Shown here piece by piece: positions 16,318 to 24,709 of a DNA stretch of 64,000 nt. Made by a program: the position numbers and the translations under genes. Numbering within the stretch: position 1 is the first letter of the stretch; every line of letters begins with the position of its first letter. Origin of the DNA: Microbacterium hibisci (GTDB taxonomy: Bacteria > Actinomycetota > Actinomycetes > Actinomycetales > Microbacteriaceae); contig NZ_JADIJC010000007.1 of NCBI RefSeq assembly GCF_015278255.1, positions 1 to 64,000 of the forward strand. Direction: 5' to 3'. Below the pieces are notes generated by a model, which was not told the origin of the DNA, ran no database searches, and saw only the letters and a program-made list of their open reading frames with translations.

Positions 16318-16656
16318 CTACGCGGCCGGGGCCGCGAGACCCGGTGCGCGTGGACGGGAGTGTCCCGGTGCGTCGGGGTGCGACGCGGTGAGACGCGTCG
16401 CGTCGGAGATCGCCCGGTGCGGGTGAGGCGCCGTGCCGACCTGCTGCGCGGGGGAGGCGAACATCGCGAGCGCCACCGCCAGCACCGCCAGCGACGCGAG
16501 CACGGCGGCTGCGACGACGAGCGCCCCGGCCTCCGCCGGAAGGACCACAGGGGCGAGCCCGGCGGCCACGGCCTGGATCAGCTCCACGACCGGGCGGAGA
16601 GCCGAGACGGCGATCTCGGCGACGAGGCGCACCAGCGTCACGATGTTCTCGATCAT
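16318..16656 (-). CDS. DUF6412-like small membrane protein
   Basis: A 112-residue protein with an N-terminal amphipathic/hydrophobic segment (IENIVTLVRLVAEIAVSALR), a clear membrane helix around residues 40-68 (Ala/Val/Leu-rich), and a polar His/Pro-rich C-terminus that may chelate metal. It resembles DUF6412 proteins that sit beside YidC genes in actinobacteria. Function is unknown. GGAGGTGCGC just upstream fixes the ATG at 16656; the longer frame from 16740 lacks this site. It precedes the YidC gene by 87 bp. Confidence 0.6.
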   Translation of the reverse strand: MIENIVTLVRLVAEIAVSALRPVVELIQAVAAGLAPVVLPAEAGALVVAAAVLASLAVLAVALAMFASPAQQVGTAPHPHRAISDATRLTASHPDAPGHSRPRAPGLAAPAA

Positions 16657-16741
16657 GCGCACCTCCTCCGTCGCCGCCACGGTAGCACCCCGAGCCGCGA
16701 CGGGGCGGGGAGCGGCGACCCATCCGGGGGCGCGTCGCAAC

Positions 16742-16771
16742 GCCGCCGCGTCAGCTGCCGCCGCGTCAGCT
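16742..16771. repeat. 15-bp tandem duplication at a gene end
   Basis: GCCGCCGCGTCAGCT occurs twice in tandem (16742-16756 and 16757-16771). It spans the stop codon of the next minus-strand gene, so a second in-frame copy of the stop lies 15 bases on. This is probably a slippage duplication with no function. Confidence 0.7.
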
Positions 16772-17443
16772 GTCGTCTTCGCTGACGGTGAAGGTCAGGG
16801 TGACCTCGGCCGCCGGCACGTCCACGGCGACCTCCGCGGACGCGAGCGCGCCGTTGTGCGGCACGGGCGCCAGCCGGCCCGAGTACTGCTGCCCGTCGCC
16901 CTCGTGCGCCGCGGCGGTCAGGTCGTCCTGCAGCAGCGCGAGGTCCGCCTCTGACCAGCCCCAGTGCTCGGCCACGCGCTGCAGGTGCGCGAACACCGCG
17001 AGCCAGTCGCCGTTGGCCTCGCGCACCAGCTGGACCGATTCCACGCGGCCGTTCGATGTGGTGACGGTGAAAGACCGGACCAGGTCGACGTGGAATGCCC
17101 CGTCGTCCGCGACCACGACCGCCTGGATCGGAGTGATCGGCTCGAAGCTCTGCGACGTGTTCGCGTCCAGCCCCAGCTCTTCGGCGGGGAGCGAGTCGGA
17201 CCCCACCCGCACGCGGAGGACGCCCTCGCGGGTGAGGTAGTCCAGCCCCGCACCCGTGAGCATGGAGGTGCCGTCGGATGCCTGCTGATCCTCGCTGGCA
17301 GGGCGGTCGTCGTCGGTCCACCAGGAGTTCTGCATCTGGATCGCGGCCACCACGAAGCCGACGCAGAGGAGAGCGACGATCGAGATCGGGATCCACGACA
17401 GCAGCCGGCGTCTCGCTCGCCGCTTCGCCGGGCTCTCGGGCAT
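16766..17443 (-). CDS. Hypothetical membrane-anchored extracytoplasmic protein
   Basis: A 225-residue protein. A basic N-terminus (KRRARRR) is followed by one membrane helix (residues about 15-37) and then a polar, acidic extracytoplasmic domain rich in Asp/Ser with mixed beta/alpha character. There is no lipobox and no clear catalytic motif. I do not recognise the family. ATG at 17443 is chosen because it immediately precedes the basic/TM start. GGAGGTGCGTCCGC upstream provides a ribosome site. The gene is divergent from the RecQ-like helicase and upstream of the DUF6412/YidC genes on the same strand. Confidence 0.65.
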   Translation of the reverse strand: MPESPAKRRARRRLLSWIPISIVALLCVGFVVAAIQMQNSWWTDDDRPASEDQQASDGTSMLTGAGLDYLTREGVLRVRVGSDSLPAEELGLDANTSQSFEPITPIQAVVVADDGAFHVDLVRSFTVTTSNGRVESVQLVREANGDWLAVFAHLQRVAEHWGWSEADLALLQDDLTAAAHEGDGQQYSGRLAPVPHNGALASAEVAVDVPAAEVTLTFTVSEDDS

Positions 17444-17589
17444 GCGGACGCACCTCCTCGACATCACCGCACTCTGTCCATCGAACATAACAACCGCGGC
17501 TCCTCCCCAGGTGCGGTGGGCTGCGGCTGCGGAGGGCCGTCCCCCGGGGCGGCATCCCCACGGGCCCCCTGTCAGGGGCATGAGGCAGG

Positions 17590-19740
17590 GTGGAGGGCGT
17601 GACAGCGACGACCGACACCCGTGCCGAGGCCCTCGGCGTCCTGCGATCTCTCGTCGGCCGCGACGACGCCGACTTCCACGAGGGGCAGTTCGAGGCGATC
17701 GAGGCGCTCGTCGACGACCGTCGCCGGGCGCTCGTCGTACAGCGGACGGGCTGGGGCAAGTCGGCGGTCTACTTCGTCGCCACCCTGCTGCTGCGCCGTC
17801 GCGGCGCCGGCCCGACCGTGCTCGTGTCGCCGCTCCTGGCGCTCATGCGCGACCAGATCGCCGCGGCGGCGCGGGCGGGTGTCAGAGCGGTGAAGATCGA
17901 CTCCACCAACGCGCACGAGTGGGGCGACGTGCTCGCGCAGCTCGACCGCGACGAGGTCGACGTGCTCCTGGTCTCGCCCGAGCGCCTCAACAACCCCTCG
18001 TTCCGCGACGATCAGCTTCCGCAGCTCGTGGCCCGCATCGGACTGCTGGTCGTCGACGAGGCCCACTGCATCAGCGACTGGGGGCACGACTTCCGCCCCG
18101 ACTACCGGCGTCTGCGCGACCTGATCGCGAGGATGCCGGTCGGCATCCCGGTGCTCGCCACCACCGCGACCGCCAACAGCCGCGTCGTCGCGGATGTCGC
18201 CGAGCAGCTCGACGCCGGCAGCGCCGAGGGCGGCGCCGGTGACGACCAGGACGGCGCCGCACCCGGAGTCCTCACGATTCGCGGCCCGCTCGCGCGGGCG
18301 TCGCTGCGGCTGGGCGTGCTGCGCCTGCCGGACTCACCGAGCCGGCTCGCGTGGCTGATCAGCCACCTCGGCGACCTGCCCGGCTCCGGCATCATCTACA
18401 CGCTCACCGTGGCCGCCGCGAACGACACGGCCCGGCTGCTGAGGGAGCGCGGCTACGACGTGCGCGCCTACACCGGCCAGACCGACGCCGACGAGCGCGA
18501 GGAGTCCGAGGCGCTTCTCAAAGACAACCGCGTCAAGGCGCTCGTCGCCACCAGCGCGCTCGGCATGGGCTTCGACAAGCCCGACCTCGGATTCGTCGTG
18601 CACCTGGGCGCGCCGTCGTCACCCGTGTCGTACTACCAGCAGGTCGGTCGCGCCGGTCGCGCCACCGACTCGGCCGACGTGCTGCTGCTGCCGGGCACGG
18701 AGGACCGCGAGATCTGGCACTACTTCGCCACCGCGTCGATGCCCGACCGCGAACGCGCAGAGCGGGTGCTGGTGGCGCTCGCCGAGGCGGGCGGTCCGAT
18801 GTCGACGCCGGCGCTGGAGGCCGTGGTCGACATCCGCCGCACTCCGCTCGAGCTGCTGCTCAAGGTGCTCGACGTCGACGGCGCCGTCGGACGCGTGCGC
18901 GGCGGATGGATCGCGACGGGCGAGCCCTGGTCGTACGACGAGGACCGCTACCGCCGCATCGCGGCCGAGCGCGTCGCCGAGCAGCAGCACATGATCGACT
19001 ACGAGGAGTCGCCGGGGTGCCGCATGGAGTTCCTGCAGCGCTCGCTCGACGACGACACCGCGGCGCCCTGCGGACGCTGCGACAACTGCGCCGGAGCGTG
19101 GTTCCCCGTCGAGATCGCGGCGGGGGCGACGGATGCCGCGTCCGCCTCCCTCGATCGCGTCGGCGTGCCGATCGAGCCGCGGCGGCAGTGGCCGACCGGG
19201 GCGGACCGGCTCGGCGTCCCGGTGAAGGGCCGCATCGCGGCGGACGAGCAGGCGGGCGAGGGGCGCGCGCTCGCGCGCCTCACCGACCTCGGCTGGGGCG
19301 GTGCGCTGCGCGACCTCTTCGCCGCCGGCGCGGCGGACGGTCCGGTGCCCGACAACGTGGTCGGGGCGTGCGTGCGCGTGCTCGCCGACTGGGGCTGGGA
19401 GAACCGTCCGGTCGCGGTCGTCGCGATGCCGTCGCGCACGAAGCCGCAGCTGGTGGACGCGCTCGCGCGGGGCATCGCCGGGATCGGCCGGCTGCCGTTC
19501 CTCGGCGCGATCGACCTCGTGGACGGCGGGCCCACCGGCCAGCCGGGAGGCAACAGCGCGTTCCGCGTGGCCGGGCTCTGGGAGCGCTTCTCCGCGGCGG
19601 GGCTCGACGTGCCGTCGGGTCCGATCCTCCTCGTCGACGACCGCGTCGACAGCGGCTGGACGCTCACGGTCGCGGCCCGCGAACTCCGTCGCGCCGGGGC
19701 CACAGAGGTGCTGCCCTTCGCCCTCGCCCTCCGCGGTTGA
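17590..19740 (+). CDS. RecQ-family DNA helicase with C-terminal phosphoribosyltransferase-like module
   Basis: A 716-residue protein. The helicase core has a Walker A variant (QRTGWGKSAVYF), a VVDEAHCISDWGHDFRPDYR box typical of RecQ, ATTATAN, then the second RecA lobe with ALGMGFDKPDLGFVVHLGAP and QQVGRAGR. A RecQ zinc-binding segment follows (CRMEFLQRSLDDDTAAPCGR plus CDNC, four Cys). After about residue 545 comes an extra domain ending in LLVDDRVDSGWTLTVAARELR, which reads like the PRPP-binding loop (VVDDxxxTGxT) of ComF-type phosphoribosyltransferases. Starts at GTG 17590 or 17599 are both possible. RecQ unwinds DNA 3'-5' in repair; the extra domain's role is unknown. Confidence 0.85.
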   Translation: MEGVTATTDTRAEALGVLRSLVGRDDADFHEGQFEAIEALVDDRRRALVVQRTGWGKSAVYFVATLLLRRRGAGPTVLVSPLLALMRDQIAAAARAGVRAVKIDSTNAHEWGDVLAQLDRDEVDVLLVSPERLNNPSFRDDQLPQLVARIGLLVVDEAHCISDWGHDFRPDYRRLRDLIARMPVGIPVLATTATANSRVVADVAEQLDAGSAEGGAGDDQDGAAPGVLTIRGPLARASLRLGVLRLPDSPSRLAWLISHLGDLPGSGIIYTLTVAAANDTARLLRERGYDVRAYTGQTDADEREESEALLKDNRVKALVATSALGMGFDKPDLGFVVHLGAPSSPVSYYQQVGRAGRATDSADVLLLPGTEDREIWHYFATASMPDRERAERVLVALAEAGGPMSTPALEAVVDIRRTPLELLLKVLDVDGAVGRVRGGWIATGEPWSYDEDRYRRIAAERVAEQQHMIDYEESPGCRMEFLQRSLDDDTAAPCGRCDNCAGAWFPVEIAAGATDAASASLDRVGVPIEPRRQWPTGADRLGVPVKGRIAADEQAGEGRALARLTDLGWGGALRDLFAAGAADGPVPDNVVGACVRVLADWGWENRPVAVVAMPSRTKPQLVDALARGIAGIGRLPFLGAIDLVDGGPTGQPGGNSAFRVAGLWERFSAAGLDVPSGPILLVDDRVDSGWTLTVAARELRRAGATEVLPFALALRG

Positions 19741-19768
19741 CGCGCTCGGCGACGGGGCGCCGCGAGGC

Positions 19769-20413
19769 TCAGCTCCCGGTCGGGGGCTTCGGTCGCGGCC
19801 GGCGCACGATGAGGTAGACCACCGCGCCGATCACCAGCAGTCCCAGCAGGACGACCCACGGCACCCAGGTCAGCGGCGACGCGGCGGTGTCGCCCGCATC
19901 CGCGGTCGGAGACGGCGTGGGGCTCGCCGTCTCCGTCGGGCTCTGTGTCGGTGTCGGTGTCGCGGTCGGTGTCGGGGTGGCAGTCGGGACCGGGACGGCA
20001 GTCGGCTCCGGCGTGGGCGCGGGATCCACGGTCGGCTCGGGCTCGGGCTGCGGCAGCTCGGTCGGCAGGGGCGCCGGCCTCGTCGGATCCTGGGTGGGCT
20101 GGGGACCGAACGTCGGCGCGGAGGTCGGCTCGGGCGTCGGCTCCGCCGTCGGCGCGGGGGAGCGGGTCGGGAGGATCGGGGTCCGGGTCGGCTCGGGCGA
20201 GGCCGTCGGCTCGGGCGAGACGGTCCGCGTGGGCAGTCCCGTGGGCAGTCCGGTCGGCAGGTTCGTCGGAGTGGGGAGAGGGATGATGCCGCATCCGCCG
20301 AGCACGACGAGTCCCGCGAGCACCGCGATGCCGGCGAGGCCGCGCCTCGGGCGACGCCCCCGCCGCGCGCGGGGTGCGCGTGTCACACGGGGCTCCGGCA
20401 TCCGTTCCTCCAC
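19769..20413 (-). CDS. Pro/Thr-rich lipoprotein with C-terminal membrane helix
   Basis: A 214-residue protein. A strongly basic N-terminus and hydrophobic segment end in a lipobox (LVVLGGC), so it is probably lipid-modified. The mature part is almost entirely Pro-Thr repeats with Glu and Ser, the low-complexity type that spans cell walls and may be glycosylated. Near the C-terminus is a second membrane helix (residues about 180-200) followed by RRPRPKP. Both ends would therefore be membrane-attached. No function can be assigned. Start at ATG 20413 or 20401. It lies tail to tail with the RecQ gene, 28 bp apart. Confidence 0.65.
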   Translation of the reverse strand: MEERMPEPRVTRAPRARRGRRPRRGLAGIAVLAGLVVLGGCGIIPLPTPTNLPTGLPTGLPTRTVSPEPTASPEPTRTPILPTRSPAPTAEPTPEPTSAPTFGPQPTQDPTRPAPLPTELPQPEPEPTVDPAPTPEPTAVPVPTATPTPTATPTPTQSPTETASPTPSPTADAGDTAASPLTWVPWVVLLGLLVIGAVVYLIVRRPRPKPPTGS

Positions 20414-20605
20414 TCATCGGCTGGCCGCATCGTACGACCGCGTGGGGGATGCGACGGGGATTCCCCGGAGGACACACCGAGGCGGGCGCGGCGAGGAGCG
20501 GGCATGGGCGACGTCCATGACCGCATATGACGTTTCGTGTCGCCGTGTCGCGACGTGTGTCGTCACAGCGTTTCCGCGAACGCGCGCGGCGACGAGCATG
20601 ACGAC
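20414..20605. other. Divergent intergenic region, no clear motif
   Basis: This 192-bp gap separates the Pro/Thr-rich lipoprotein gene (minus) and the sulfurtransferase gene (plus). It must hold both promoters. It contains several CGTG/GTCGC words around 20535-20570 but no symmetrical operator or sigma-70-like pair that I would trust. Confidence 0.4.
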
Positions 20606-21466
20606 ATGCCTTCCCCACTCATCTCGCCGACCGAGCTCGCCGACCTGATCCGCAGCGGCACCCCGCCCCGGATCCTCGACGTGCGGTGGCGGCTCGACCG
20701 GCCCGAGGGCCGCCCGGACTATCTCGACGGACACCTGCCGGGCGCCGTGTACGTCGACCTCGACCACGAGCTCGCCCGGCGCGGCGACCCGCGCGAGGGC
20801 CGGCATCCGCTCCCGCCGCGCGAGCAGCTGCAGGCCGCCGCACGGCGCTGGGGCCTTCGCCCCGGCGACACGGTGGTCACGTACGACGACGTGCAGTCCG
20901 TCGCCGCGGCCCGCGCCTGGTGGGTGCTCACGCAGTCGGGCGTGGCCGACGTGCGCGTCCTCGACGGAGGTCTGCGCGGCTGGCTCGCGGAGCGCCTGCC
21001 GCTCGAGACGGGCGACGTGCTGCCGCGACCGCCGGGAGACATCGTGCTCGACGCGATCACCGACGGCGTCGCCGACATCGATGGCGTCGAGGAGTGGCCC
21101 GACCACGGCCTCCTGCTCGACGTGCGGGCGCCCGAGCGCTATCGCGGCGACAGCGAGCCGCTCGACCCCGTCGCGGGCCACATCCCGGGGGCGGTCAATC
21201 TCCCGACGACCGTGCACCTGACGGCGGGGCGGTTCCGGACCGCCGATGAGATCCGCGCGGAGTTCCACGCCGCAGGCGTGCGCGACGGGGTCGCGGTCGC
21301 CGCCTACTGCGGCTCGGGCATCGCCGCGACGCACACCGCCCTCGCCGGCGCGATCGCGGGCATCGATGTCGTGGTGTACCCGGGGTCGTGGAGCCAGTGG
21401 TCGCGCTCGCGCGGCCGGCTCGCCGCCGTCGGCCCGGCGCCCTCGCTGGACGTCGTGCCGGTATGA
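20606..21466 (+). CDS. Thiosulfate/3-mercaptopyruvate sulfurtransferase (two rhodanese domains)
   Basis: A 286-residue protein of two rhodanese domains. The first (about 8-130) begins ILDVRWRL and is inactive, with no catalytic Cys. The second (about 150-280) starts LLLDVRAPERYRG and carries the active-site loop CGSGIAAT with Cys at about residue 235. CGSG-type loops occur in 3-mercaptopyruvate and thiosulfate sulfurtransferases, which pass sulfane sulfur to acceptors. The start ATG at 20606 precedes the typical N-terminus; 20537 would add 23 non-family residues. It overlaps the next gene by 4 bp (ATGA), tying it to the flavin monooxygenase and to sulfur metabolism. Confidence 0.88.
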   Translation: MPSPLISPTELADLIRSGTPPRILDVRWRLDRPEGRPDYLDGHLPGAVYVDLDHELARRGDPREGRHPLPPREQLQAAARRWGLRPGDTVVTYDDVQSVAAARAWWVLTQSGVADVRVLDGGLRGWLAERLPLETGDVLPRPPGDIVLDAITDGVADIDGVEEWPDHGLLLDVRAPERYRGDSEPLDPVAGHIPGAVNLPTTVHLTAGRFRTADEIRAEFHAAGVRDGVAVAAYCGSGIAATHTALAGAIAGIDVVVYPGSWSQWSRSRGRLAAVGPAPSLDVVPV

Positions 21467-22884
21467 CCGCACCGCTCATCGTCGGCGCCATGGTGCGCAC
21501 GCTCGGCGCCTACCCGTCCGGCTGGCGATACCCGGGCGCGCATGCCGACCCGCGGACGGACGCCGCGGTGCTGCGCCGTGTCGCCCGCGTCGCCGAGGAC
21601 GCCGACCTCGACTACCTGTTCTTCGGGGACTGGCTCGCGACCGGACCCGACCTCGAGTTCCGCGACCCGTACCTCCTGGCGCGCATCGATCCACTGAGCG
21701 CCGTGCTGTACCTCGCCGGCGTCACCGAGCGCATCGGACTCATCGCCACCGTGAACTCGACGTACGCCGATCCCTACGCGACCGCCCGGGCGACGGCATC
21801 CCTCGACCTGCTCACGGGCGGACGAGCGGGCGTCAACCTCGTCACGGGCGCCGAGCCGCGCGCGGCGGCCAACCACGGTCGCGACGCGCACGCCGACAAC
21901 GAGGCGCGGTACGACCGCGCGGAGGAGTTCGTGCGGGCGCTGCGCCTGATGTGGGAGTCGTGGGATGCCGACGCGTGGGTCGCCGACACCGGCACGGGCG
22001 TCCTCATCGACGCCGACGGGCTGCGGCCGGCCGCTTTCGCCGGCGCGCACGTGCGCGTCGAGGGGCCGTTGAACGTCGCCCGCCCGCCGCAGTCGCATCC
22101 GCCGATCGTGCACGCCGGCACCTCGCCGCGGTCGCGCGCGCTCGCCGCGACCGAGGCAGACCTCGCGCTCATCGCCGCCGGCGATCCGGCGGTGGCCGCG
22201 GCCACCCGGGCCCAGCTGCGGGCGCTGGCCGAGGCATCCGGTCGCCGCCCCGACGATCTGAAGGTCATCGTGCCGGTCGTGCCGGTGGTGGCGGAGACGG
22301 ATGCCGCGGCCCGCGCCATCGTCGACCGGCTCCTGCTGCTCGTGCCCATCGACGACGGTGCCGCAGGTCTCGCGGAGCGCACCGCGTTCCCGCCGAACCG
22401 GTCGATCGCGTCGTTCCTGGACGTCGCGGGGATCGATCCTGACGACCCGCTGCGCGAGGCATCCGTCGACGATCCCGTGACGACCGCGGCGGCCGCGCGC
22501 TTCCCGGAGGCGGCGGCTCACACGCTCGAGACGGTGCGCTCCCGGACGGGGCGCGACCTCCAGGGCGGGCATCGGGTCACCTGGCGCCACCTCATCGCCG
22601 CGCACGCCGTGCCGGCCAACTTCGTGGTCGGCGGCCCCCGGGCGATCGCGGACCACTTCGAGCTCTGGCGCGACGCCGGGGCGGCCGACGGCTTCAACGT
22701 GCTGTCGGCGTTCCAGCCCGCGCAGTTCGAGGCCTTCGCGTCTCTCGCTGTGCCCGAGCTTCGTCGTCGGGGGCTCGTGGGCCGCTCGGGCGAGACGCTG
22801 CGCGAGCGGCTGGGACTGGGCGCGCCGCGCCTTCTCCACGCCGCCGACCCGCTCCACGCCGAGCAGGCCGCCGCCGCGAGGTGA
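21463..22884 (+). CDS. LLM-class flavin-dependent monooxygenase (SsuD/NtaA-like)
   Basis: A 473-residue luciferase-like monooxygenase. The N-terminus has GWRYPGAHAD, then DYLFFGDWLA, the beta-barrel strand IGLIATVNSTYADPYATAR and SLDLLTGGRAGVNLVTGA, a typical flavin-binding segment of the SsuD/NtaA/DszA group. Later SHPPIVHAGTSPRSRALAA matches the usual substrate/flavin region. These enzymes use reduced FMN and O2 to cleave C-S or C-N bonds. The 4-bp overlap with the sulfurtransferase and the downstream organosulfur-type operon suggest a sulfur-containing substrate. Reduced flavin could come from the FMN reductase at 30626. Confidence 0.85.
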   Translation: MTAPLIVGAMVRTLGAYPSGWRYPGAHADPRTDAAVLRRVARVAEDADLDYLFFGDWLATGPDLEFRDPYLLARIDPLSAVLYLAGVTERIGLIATVNSTYADPYATARATASLDLLTGGRAGVNLVTGAEPRAAANHGRDAHADNEARYDRAEEFVRALRLMWESWDADAWVADTGTGVLIDADGLRPAAFAGAHVRVEGPLNVARPPQSHPPIVHAGTSPRSRALAATEADLALIAAGDPAVAAATRAQLRALAEASGRRPDDLKVIVPVVPVVAETDAAARAIVDRLLLLVPIDDGAAGLAERTAFPPNRSIASFLDVAGIDPDDPLREASVDDPVTTAAAARFPEAAAHTLETVRSRTGRDLQGGHRVTWRHLIAAHAVPANFVVGGPRAIADHFELWRDAGAADGFNVLSAFQPAQFEAFASLAVPELRRRGLVGRSGETLRERLGLGAPRLLHAADPLHAEQAAAAR

Positions 22885-23049
22885 GCACCCGACCCGGTGA
22901 CCCGGGGTCCGTGTTACCCCGTGTGAACGCCGGTGACCCCCGCTTGCGCCCGGTGAACGGACGTAACGGGCCGGCGGGCGGAGAACGGGGGCGTCTCCCT
23001 AGCGTGGGCGAGCACCTCATCACCACACCCGAAGCCCTCAGGAGAACCC
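22885..23049 (+). promoter_or_regulatory. Leader/promoter region of the peptide-type ABC operon
   Basis: The 165-bp gap contains several near-direct repeats of the word CGGTGAMC (around 22898, 22931 and 22951) and ends with a normal ribosome site (AGGAG near 23040). It lacks a cysteine-rich leader like the one at 31300 and shows no S-box-like conserved elements. The repeats may be regulator sites, but this is a guess. Confidence 0.3.
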
Positions 23050-24690
23050 ATGCCCCGTCCTGCATCGCGAATCGTCGCCGGTGCCCTCGCCGCTCTCGTG
23101 GCCGCGGCATCGCTCACGGCATGCGCCTCGCAGCAGCCCGCGTCCGGCGGATCGACCGCGGAGGCCGGCGACCCGGTCACCGGCGGCGAGCTGACCTATC
23201 TCGAGCACCAGACGTACACGAACCTCTATCCGCCGCAGGCCGGCTTCTACCCCAACGGCGGTCTGGTCAACAACATCACGGCGCGCCTGACGTGGCAGAA
23301 CCCCGAGTCGCTCGAGATCGAGCCCTGGGTCGCGACCGAGTGGACCGTGAACGCCGACGCCACCGAGTACACCTTCGACCTGCGCGAGGGCGTCACCTTC
23401 TCCGACGGCACGGCGCTCGACGCGGCGGCTGTGGCGAAGAACTTCGACACGTACGGTCTCGGCAACGCCGCGCTGGGGCTGACCGTGTCGGAGGCGATCA
23501 ACAACTACTCCTCGAGCGAGGTCGTAGACGCCGACACGGTGACGTTCCGCTTCTCGGCGCCGGCTCCCGGCTTCCTGCAGGCGACGTCGACCATCAACTC
23601 CGGGCTGCTGTCGCCGGAGACCCTCGACCGCACGCTGGAGGAGCTCGGCGCCGGCAACGCGACCGACATCGTCGGCTCGGGGCCGTTCGTCATCACCGAC
23701 GAGAAGCTCGGCACCGAGCTCACGCTCGAGGCCCGCGACGACTACGACTGGGCGCCGCCGAGCTTCGAACATCAGGGCCGTGCCTACCTCGACACGATCC
23801 ACCTCATCGTCACCCCCGAGGACAGCGTCCGCATCGGCTCGCTCCTGTCGGGCCAGGCGGACTACATCCGCTACGTGCAGGCCTTCGACGAGTCCCGCGT
23901 GGAGTCGTCGGGCTTCGAGCTGTACGCGCCGCAGACCCGCGGCGTGAACAACGCGCTGAGCCTGCGGTTCACCAATCCGCTGCTGAGCGACATCAAGGTG
24001 CGACAGGCCCTCGTGGCCGGCGTCGACAGCCAGGAGGTCGTCGACACGATCTTCACCGCCAACTACCCGCGTGCGACCTCCGCGCTGAGCTCGTCCGCCC
24101 TCGGCTACAAGGACGAGTCCGACGCGTACGCCTTCGACCCTGAGAAGGCCGAGGAGCTGCTCGACGAGGCCGGCTGGGAGCCCGGTGCCGACGGCATCCG
24201 TGAGAAGGACGGCCAGCGGCTGTCGCTCGCCGTGTACGAAGCCAAGCCGCAGCCGCTCTCGAAGCAGACCCTCGAGCTCGTCTCGCAGCAGCTGAAGAAG
24301 ATCGGCGTCGAGCTCAGCGTGAAGTCGGCGGATGCCGGCACCTACGCCGAAGACATCAAGGACCCGCTCAAGACGCCGCTCTACCACTCGATGGTCGGTC
24401 GCGCGGACCTCGACGTCATCAAGAGCCAGTACTACACGAAGAACCGCAACACGCTGCTGTCGGACGACGCCGAGCTCGACCGCCTGCTCGAGGCCGTGGC
24501 CTCCACGCCCGACCCCGACGCACGGATCGCGGCCTCCGAGGCCGTGCAGGACTACCTCGCCGAGCAGGCGTACGTGATCCCGCTGTTCGAGGAGCCGCAG
24601 GTCTACGGCGCCGCGCCGTACGTCCACGGCGTCGAGTTCGAGTCGGTCGCGCGCCCGCTGTTCTACGACGTGTGGCTCGACGAGCAGTAG
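23050..24690 (+). CDS. ABC transporter substrate-binding lipoprotein (peptide/nickel family)
   Basis: A 546-residue family-5 solute-binding protein. The lipoprotein signal ends in SLTAC (Cys about residue 26). The mature protein shows GGELTYLEHQ, the family's FDLREGVTFSDGTALDAAAV stretch and DYDW..., and closes with the usual C-terminal lobe. It is the first gene of a seven-gene operon with overlapping starts. From remembered families it resembles the KPN_01854-type binding proteins that accompany luciferase-like and AhpD-like proteins. The ligand is unknown; a small organosulfur compound is my inference. Confidence 0.87.
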   Translation: MPRPASRIVAGALAALVAAASLTACASQQPASGGSTAEAGDPVTGGELTYLEHQTYTNLYPPQAGFYPNGGLVNNITARLTWQNPESLEIEPWVATEWTVNADATEYTFDLREGVTFSDGTALDAAAVAKNFDTYGLGNAALGLTVSEAINNYSSSEVVDADTVTFRFSAPAPGFLQATSTINSGLLSPETLDRTLEELGAGNATDIVGSGPFVITDEKLGTELTLEARDDYDWAPPSFEHQGRAYLDTIHLIVTPEDSVRIGSLLSGQADYIRYVQAFDESRVESSGFELYAPQTRGVNNALSLRFTNPLLSDIKVRQALVAGVDSQEVVDTIFTANYPRATSALSSSALGYKDESDAYAFDPEKAEELLDEAGWEPGADGIREKDGQRLSLAVYEAKPQPLSKQTLELVSQQLKKIGVELSVKSADAGTYAEDIKDPLKTPLYHSMVGRADLDVIKSQYYTKNRNTLLSDDAELDRLLEAVASTPDPDARIAASEAVQDYLAEQAYVIPLFEEPQVYGAAPYVHGVEFESVARPLFYDVWLDEQ

Positions 24691-24709
24691 GACCCGGAAG
24701 CCGACACCC

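Noticed and set aside
23040-23300. A possible second cysteine-rich leader or an S-box riboswitch before the organosulfur ABC operon
   Set aside because: I searched the upstream gap on the coding strand and found no short frame enriched in Cys or Met codons and no conserved S-box elements.
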